Assembly: GCA_003427395.1 (NCBI GenBank)
Contig: BFEA01000106.1
Coordinates: 1,024,449-1,055,502 of the forward strand
Length of the DNA: 31,054 nucleotides
Reading direction: 5' to 3'
Origin: Chara braunii
Lineage: Eukaryota > Streptophyta > Charophyceae > Charales > Characeae
Shown here: positions 27,311 to 31,054 of the stretch, piece by piece
Position numbering within the stretch: the first letter of the stretch is position 1
Layout: every line of letters begins with the position of its first letter
The notes under the pieces: generated by a model
Databases searched by the model: none
The model's input: only the letters and a program-made list of their open reading frames with translations
What the model was told of the DNA's origin: nothing
Made by a program: the position numbers and the translations under genes

Positions 27311-27343
<33 letters not shown>
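27311..27343. repeat. AAT microsatellite, left part of split tract
   Basis: Perfect TAA/AAT units up to the left end of element E. The tract resumes at 28091 on the other side, so the element split one AAT tract. Confidence 0.9.
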
Positions 27344-27344
<1 letters not shown>

Positions 27345-28090
27345 CATGGTTGCCGGCGTTCGATACGGACCGAGCGCCCGAACCCGAACGCCCGAATGTA
27401 CAGGACCTCTTCGGAAGGCGTTTGGCCGTTCCGGCCGAACGCGGACAAAAAAATAAAAATAAAAAAATAAATATTTTTTTAAAATTCTGAAAAAAAACAT
27501 ATGTCATGGAGAAAAACAAACTAAACAATATTTGCCTTGGCTTTACATCCAAATTATTTACCAAATTTGAATTAAAAATACAGAAAATAAACACTATGAT
27601 AAAAATAAGAAAAAATAAAAAGAGAATTAAAATGAGTGAGTGTGCCAGCACCTTTTCGACACCGCCATCTTTATCGATTTTTAATTATTTTTTGGAATTG
27701 AAAAATGCCCTGAAAATTTATAGATATGTATTTTACATAATCAATATTTCATTAAAATTTTTTAGGCCCCGAAATAAAGTGAAAACAAAAAGTTAAAAGT
27801 GAAAAAAAAAAAAATAGTGAGTGGGCGAGCACGTTTTGACACCCCCATCTTTGACGATTTTTAATGTTTTTTGGGATTATTAGAATGGATTCAAAATTTA
27901 TAGGCGTGTAGGTTACATCATAGAGAACTCATAAAAAATAATTCAGAAAAAAAAAAATATTTTTAGGCCCCAAAATATGTTTTGGCGGGGGCCAAACTTG
28001 GAGGTGTTCGGCCCCCGAATGGGATCCCGAACGCCCGAACGTTCGAGGGCCAACCCGGGGGCCCTCGAACGTTCGGTCAGGTAACCCTGA
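27344..28090 (-). mobile_element. TIR element with terminal hairpin, copy E (complete)
   Basis: Same element as copy D, in reverse. TCATGGT at 27344 (one change from TCAGGGT) and ACCCTGA at 28084-28090 are the ends. TAATAA lies on both sides, but in an AAT tract this cannot be separated from the repeat. Read leftward from 28090: a 17 bp perfect hairpin (arms 28060-28076 and 28035-28051, CCGAACGTTCGAGGGCC, 8 nt loop AACCCGGG); two tandem copies of about 195 bp (each with a diverged GACACC-CCATCTTT segment); the body motif ACCAAATTTGAATT near 27560; a short A/T run; and the GC end CCGTTCCGGCCGAACGCGG. No transposase. Confidence 0.78.
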
Positions 28091-28165
28091 TAATAATAAT
28101 AATAAAGAAATAATAAAAATAGTAATAGTAAGAATAAATGATAACAACAAAAGTAATAATAGTAA
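28091..28165. repeat. AAT-rich tract after element E
   Basis: Continuation of the split AAT tract, becoming degenerate (AATAGT, AACAAC). Confidence 0.85.
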
Positions 28166-28763
28166 ATGGGGTTATATCCTACCAATTTATTTATTTTTTT
28201 CCTTCCCGTTTTCTTTTCTTCACCTTTCTCTACTCTTCCTCCTCCTTCTTTCTTCCCTGGCATCCCCTTCGTTTTAGTCCAGATACACCCTTTTACTTTT
28301 TCCATACCGCCCTGGGCACAACAACCCGTTTGGTGTCCCGCAAGCTTGTCCTCTAGGACGATGTGTGCCTGCTTGCTACCCTGCCTGCCTGCAAGACCGT
28401 ACGGGTGCATGCATATTGTTCTGCGTGCCCAGCCATAGCCCGCTAGTGTCCCACTGTCTGACTGCAACCCATGCCCCTTAGTGTCTTCGCGCGGATGCAG
28501 TGCCAAAGCTGCGTCCTCAGGCCCTCGCCCCATCTTACTATGTTGGCCTCATGCTGCATGCGCCCAGGCCGCCACCATCTACGAAGCTGCCTCTTCCAGA
28601 AAAAACCCCGGAGTGAAACCACGGTTGCTCTTCAACCAACCGGCGTGCAACACTATCTGAGTCCCTCTTTGGAAATGTTGAGGCAAGGACCTCTCGTGGA
28701 TATTCAAGCCTGCCTTTATTTAGGGCGGGCACAAGGCTCGCTGCGGTACCAGCGGTACTATTC
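28166..28763. other. GC-richer region, no gene recognised
   Basis: A pyrimidine-rich start (28195-28290) gives way to about 450 bp of clearly higher G+C than the surroundings. Frames of 72-105 codons exist on both strands, including a 78-codon minus frame (28538-28774) with ASLVPALNKGRLEYPREVL, but no domain, splice or promoter signal was identified. It could hold an exon or be the source of a short transcript. Confidence 0.3.
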
Positions 28764-28827
28764 AATAATAACAAAAATAATAATATAAATAACTATAATA
28801 ATAATAGTAAAATAATAATAATATAAT

Positions 28828-28908
<81 letters not shown>

Positions 28909-28910
28909 TT
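28764..28910. repeat. Long AAT microsatellite
   Basis: Degenerate AAT sequence leads into about 26 perfect TAA units (28829-28907), the longest trinucleotide run of the window. Confidence 0.95.
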
Positions 28911-29460
28911 GACTTGAGGCCGCAAAATCACATTGAAAATCGAAAAATTTGATACCATCTGGAAAGCGGAACTGCATTAATACTACATCAACTGAGGACC
29001 AGAGTACTGCATCCGAATGCCAGAGAGAGCATACTCTCGTCTCTACTGGCATACGAATCCAGAGTCCTTCTTTCTACTTGGTGCTCTGTGCCAGTCTATT
29101 GTCACACGGCCACTACCAGCCTACGAATCGACAATGCAATTGTTGACGTCAGCAACAAATCTGAGGCTCATGGAGATGTTGACCCTCGTAGACCATTGCC
29201 AAGATCGGGTATTTCATCGTGACATTCTCACCCTCATCTTTGTTTCTCTTTCTCTCTCTCCTGCTTTTGCACACACACGCACATAGTCATGGACTGAGGG
29301 ATCAGACTAAGTCCACACTGGAGACCAGAGATGCAGAGTCCAGATATGTGTAGCTTAGGAGTCCCTTCAACACTTTGCATTCGCCAGTTTCGGCGATCCA
29401 GTCACCAAACGTTCAATCAACGCGGAATTCAGCGACCCAATACCAACACCCTCTTGAAAG
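28911..29460. other. Unassigned mixed-composition region
   Basis: Contains several overlapping short frames. The segment before 29461 ends CTCTTGAAAG followed by GTAGGTGG, a good match to a 5' splice site next to a T/C-rich stretch. That allows an exon ending at 29460 on the plus strand, but the putative peptide (up to PNTNTLLK) has no recognisable domain. Confidence 0.25.
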
Positions 29461-29635
29461 GTAGGTGGTTTTTATCTCTCACAAACTTAGTCTCTTTCTC
29501 TCCCTTTCTCTCTACTTGCGTCTGTCTGTTTGTGTATGTCTGATTGTCGGTTTCTGCTTGTCTGTCAGTCTGTTTATTTCTGTTTGTTTATCTATTGTTG
29601 TCTGTCGGTTTGTTATGTCTATCTGTTCTCGTTTC

Positions 29636-29709
29636 TTAGTCTCTTACTCTCTTACTCTCTTACTCTCTTACTCTCTTACTCTCTTACTCTCTTACTCTCT
29701 TACTCTCTT
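29636..29709. repeat. 8 bp CTCTTACT tandem array
   Basis: About nine perfect copies of CTCTTACT, preceded by about 130 bp of TGTCTGTTTG-like sequence. The Ser/Leu/Tyr repeats in translation come from this array. Confidence 0.95.
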
Positions 29710-29738
29710 TCGCACACACATACACATGCACACACCCT

Positions 29739-29815
29739 TGGGCGAGGTGGTGAGCCCTTATCCATTAGTCAAATGATTCTTGGGCAGACTGTTTATCGGG
29801 TTCAATCCCCGAATG
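29739..29815 (+). other. tRNA-like sequence (possible SINE head)
   Basis: A-box-like TGGGCGAGGTGG (29739-29750) includes a 4 bp D-arm GGGC/GCCC. A perfect T-arm TCGGG TTCAATC CCCGA (29796-29812) follows about 59 nt later, as in class II tRNAs with a long variable arm. The acceptor strands do not pair, so no functional tRNA is called. Confidence 0.3.
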
Positions 29816-29879
29816 ATTCAGTGAAAAACCCATTGAGAGAGTCCGACACAGTCCTTCTTATCCTAAATGTATAGTGAAT

Positions 29880-30989
29880 ATGGCAACATACAACTCATAC
29901 GCTCACACACGAGCGCACACTTACGTGCACACGTGAGCGTGGTAGTGTACATTTTCAAGCTGTAGGGGTAGATTCATTTGATTTTGCTCAGCCTATCGGA
30001 GAAAGTAGTGTGAGGTCAGTCGGGAGATAGGAGCCTTATTTGTTCTCTCCTTCTCGTCGTCGTCGTCTCACCCGCCCATAAAGGCTCGATGTTGGCGACG
30101 TTCCTTTCGGTATGACACGATCCGTCACGATCGTGCCGCATATCGAGCCCTCAGTATGGGGGGATACGTCAGGCACAAGCACTAAGTCAGGTGTTGACGA
30201 CGGACGCATCCTCATAACGTCATTGCTTCGATAATAATAATAATAATAATAATAATATAACAATAATAATAATAATAACAATAATAATAATAATAAAATA
30301 ATAATTCAATAAAGATTAAAAAAAATGATAGTGAAATAACCAATAAACAGCAGCAACAGAGATAATGATACGTATGCTACCTACCCTCCTGATCTGATAC
30401 AGTCAAGAAATGACGCGTATAGCACTCAAAGTTGATGACGAGCACCCCACACCGCAGATCTGGCAGTGCTCAACTCCTCCCTCTACTCCACCATTCCCTC
30501 CTTCTCCCCTCGTTTTGCCTTCTTCTCTTCTTCTCCTTCCTTTTCTTCCTCTTCTTGAGTCGATCTCTCTCTCTTCCTTCTACACACACACACACGCTTA
30601 TACACACGTACACAAAAATATTCACATACACAACTCACGTGTAGTACACTTCCATGTTTTGTCGGCAGTTTCATCTGTTTTTGTTTATCCTATCATCAGG
30701 AGCATCGTGAGGTTAGTCGCGCGTTTGGAAACATACATGTTTGCTCCCTTTCTTTCTCATATAGCAGTGCACCCCCCCACATTTTCAGTGGTAGATCCAT
30801 TTACCGAAGAAAATTCTATATAGTCGGTCGTTCGGCTAACACGCACTTATACTCACACACACCCCCACATGCGTCAGCACACACACCCATTTTCGTGCAG
30901 TAGTGTATCTCCCCATTGTAGCGGCGGATTCATTCGCCTTTGCTCCTCCTAACGATGGGTGCAGTGTGAGATTCGGTGGGCGATTCACA

Positions 30990-30992
<3 letters not shown>
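29880..30992 (+). repeat. Dispersed direct-repeat family with CA-rich cores (about four units)
   Basis: Each unit has a CA-rich head, then a GTAGTGTA-like anchor, then GATTCATTTG(A/C)(T/C)TTTGCTC, then GTGTGAG...GTCGG-like sequence. Units: 29880-30030, 30585-30720 (GTAGTACACTTCC, TTTCATCTGTTTTTG, CGTGAGGTTAGTCG), a partial one at about 30763-30805 (CAGTGCACC...GGTAGATCCATTTACC), and 30830-30985. A new CA head begins at 30987. Inside the first, ACGCTCAC (29899) and GTGAGCGT (29933) are inverted. Confidence 0.6.
30229..30310. repeat. AAT microsatellite
   Basis: AAT units with AACAAT and AAAATAAT interruptions, lying between two CA-core units. Confidence 0.9.

Positions 30993-31054
<62 letters not shown>
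30993..31054. repeat. (AC)n microsatellite, cut by window end
   Basis: At least 31 AC dinucleotides running off the right edge; true length unknown. Confidence 0.97.

Larger units (their letters stand above)
24600..27337. repeat. Large diverged repeat, block B
   Basis: Shares landmark order with block A: the GTTATC hairpin (24712), a hairpin field, TTCCCTGCCTCTAGAAATCC then CCTGAACTCAGG (about 27030), AGGAGGTAAGCATTATCACA (about 27204) and an AAT tract. It is longer than block A and its hairpin field is clearer. No gene recognised. Confidence 0.5.

Noticed and set aside
14830-27340. Intact LTR retrotransposon bounded by blocks A and B
   Set aside because: No reverse transcriptase, integrase or gag motif was seen between the blocks, and no convincing TG...CA ends with a target duplication. 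Kept only as a possibility.
29739-29815. Functional tRNA gene
   Set aside because: Acceptor strands do not pair and the anticodon stem is weak.

Overview
The window looks like intergenic DNA from a large, repeat-rich eukaryotic nuclear genome. Reasons: no long non-repetitive open frame, many microsatellites (AAT, CA, GA, GGAT, poly-A, poly-G), a poly(A)-tailed retrocopy with an AATAAA signal, a MITE with a TAA target duplication, tRNA-like promoter boxes of SINE type, and splice-like junctions instead of operons. Isolated N bases point to a draft assembly. A plant or streptophyte alga (for example a charophyte) would fit, but that is a guess from general character only.

Left part (1 to about 13,050), a patchwork of tandem repeats and small elements. 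Positions 1-501 (minus) hold the one recognisable gene remnant, a Josephin-type deubiquitinase domain with one frameshift, cut by the window edge and abutted by a transposable-element end. Next come two facing copies of a GC-hairpin-ended element (about 505-718 and 1529-1700), a modular repeat family called R1 here (985-7440), a poly(A) retrocopy (about 1860-2160), an 870 bp GGAT/GGATAT satellite, a 180 bp palindrome (5005-5184), a 24 bp minisatellite (8683-9099), a 9 bp minisatellite inside a duplicated segment (10176-10698), exactly 10 bp phased A-tracts (10811-10872), a GGCTATGGC satellite (11080-11725), a perfect 96 bp tandem duplication (12251-12442) and a 489 bp PIF/Harbinger-type MITE (12556-13044).

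Right part (about 13,050 to 27,340), AT-richer and full of imperfect palindromes. Two blocks (about 14,830-16,936 and 24,600-27,337) look like old, diverged direct copies. Both carry a GTTATC/GATAAC hairpin, then a field of short hairpins with core ACTCACACATGAGT and changing but mutually complementary arms, then a TTCCCTGC...CCTGAACTC segment, an AGGAGGTA segment and an AAT tract. Each block ends in a copy of one TIR element (16943-17722 plus; 27344-28090 minus), inserted in opposite orientation. Near one end both copies carry a long perfect hairpin whose arms differ between copies yet still pair. These two structures are the best candidates here for something undescribed. Several tRNA-like sequences (near 12.5, 22.3, 23.6, 24.0 and 29.8 kb) suggest SINEs.

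Right edge (28,091-31,054): long AAT tracts, a GC-richer stretch without a recognisable gene, an 8 bp CTCTTACT array, and a dispersed family of units with CA-repeat cores that runs off the end. No rRNA, convincing complete tRNA, CRISPR or intact protein-coding gene was found. All comparisons were made by eye; percent identities and database matches were not computed.
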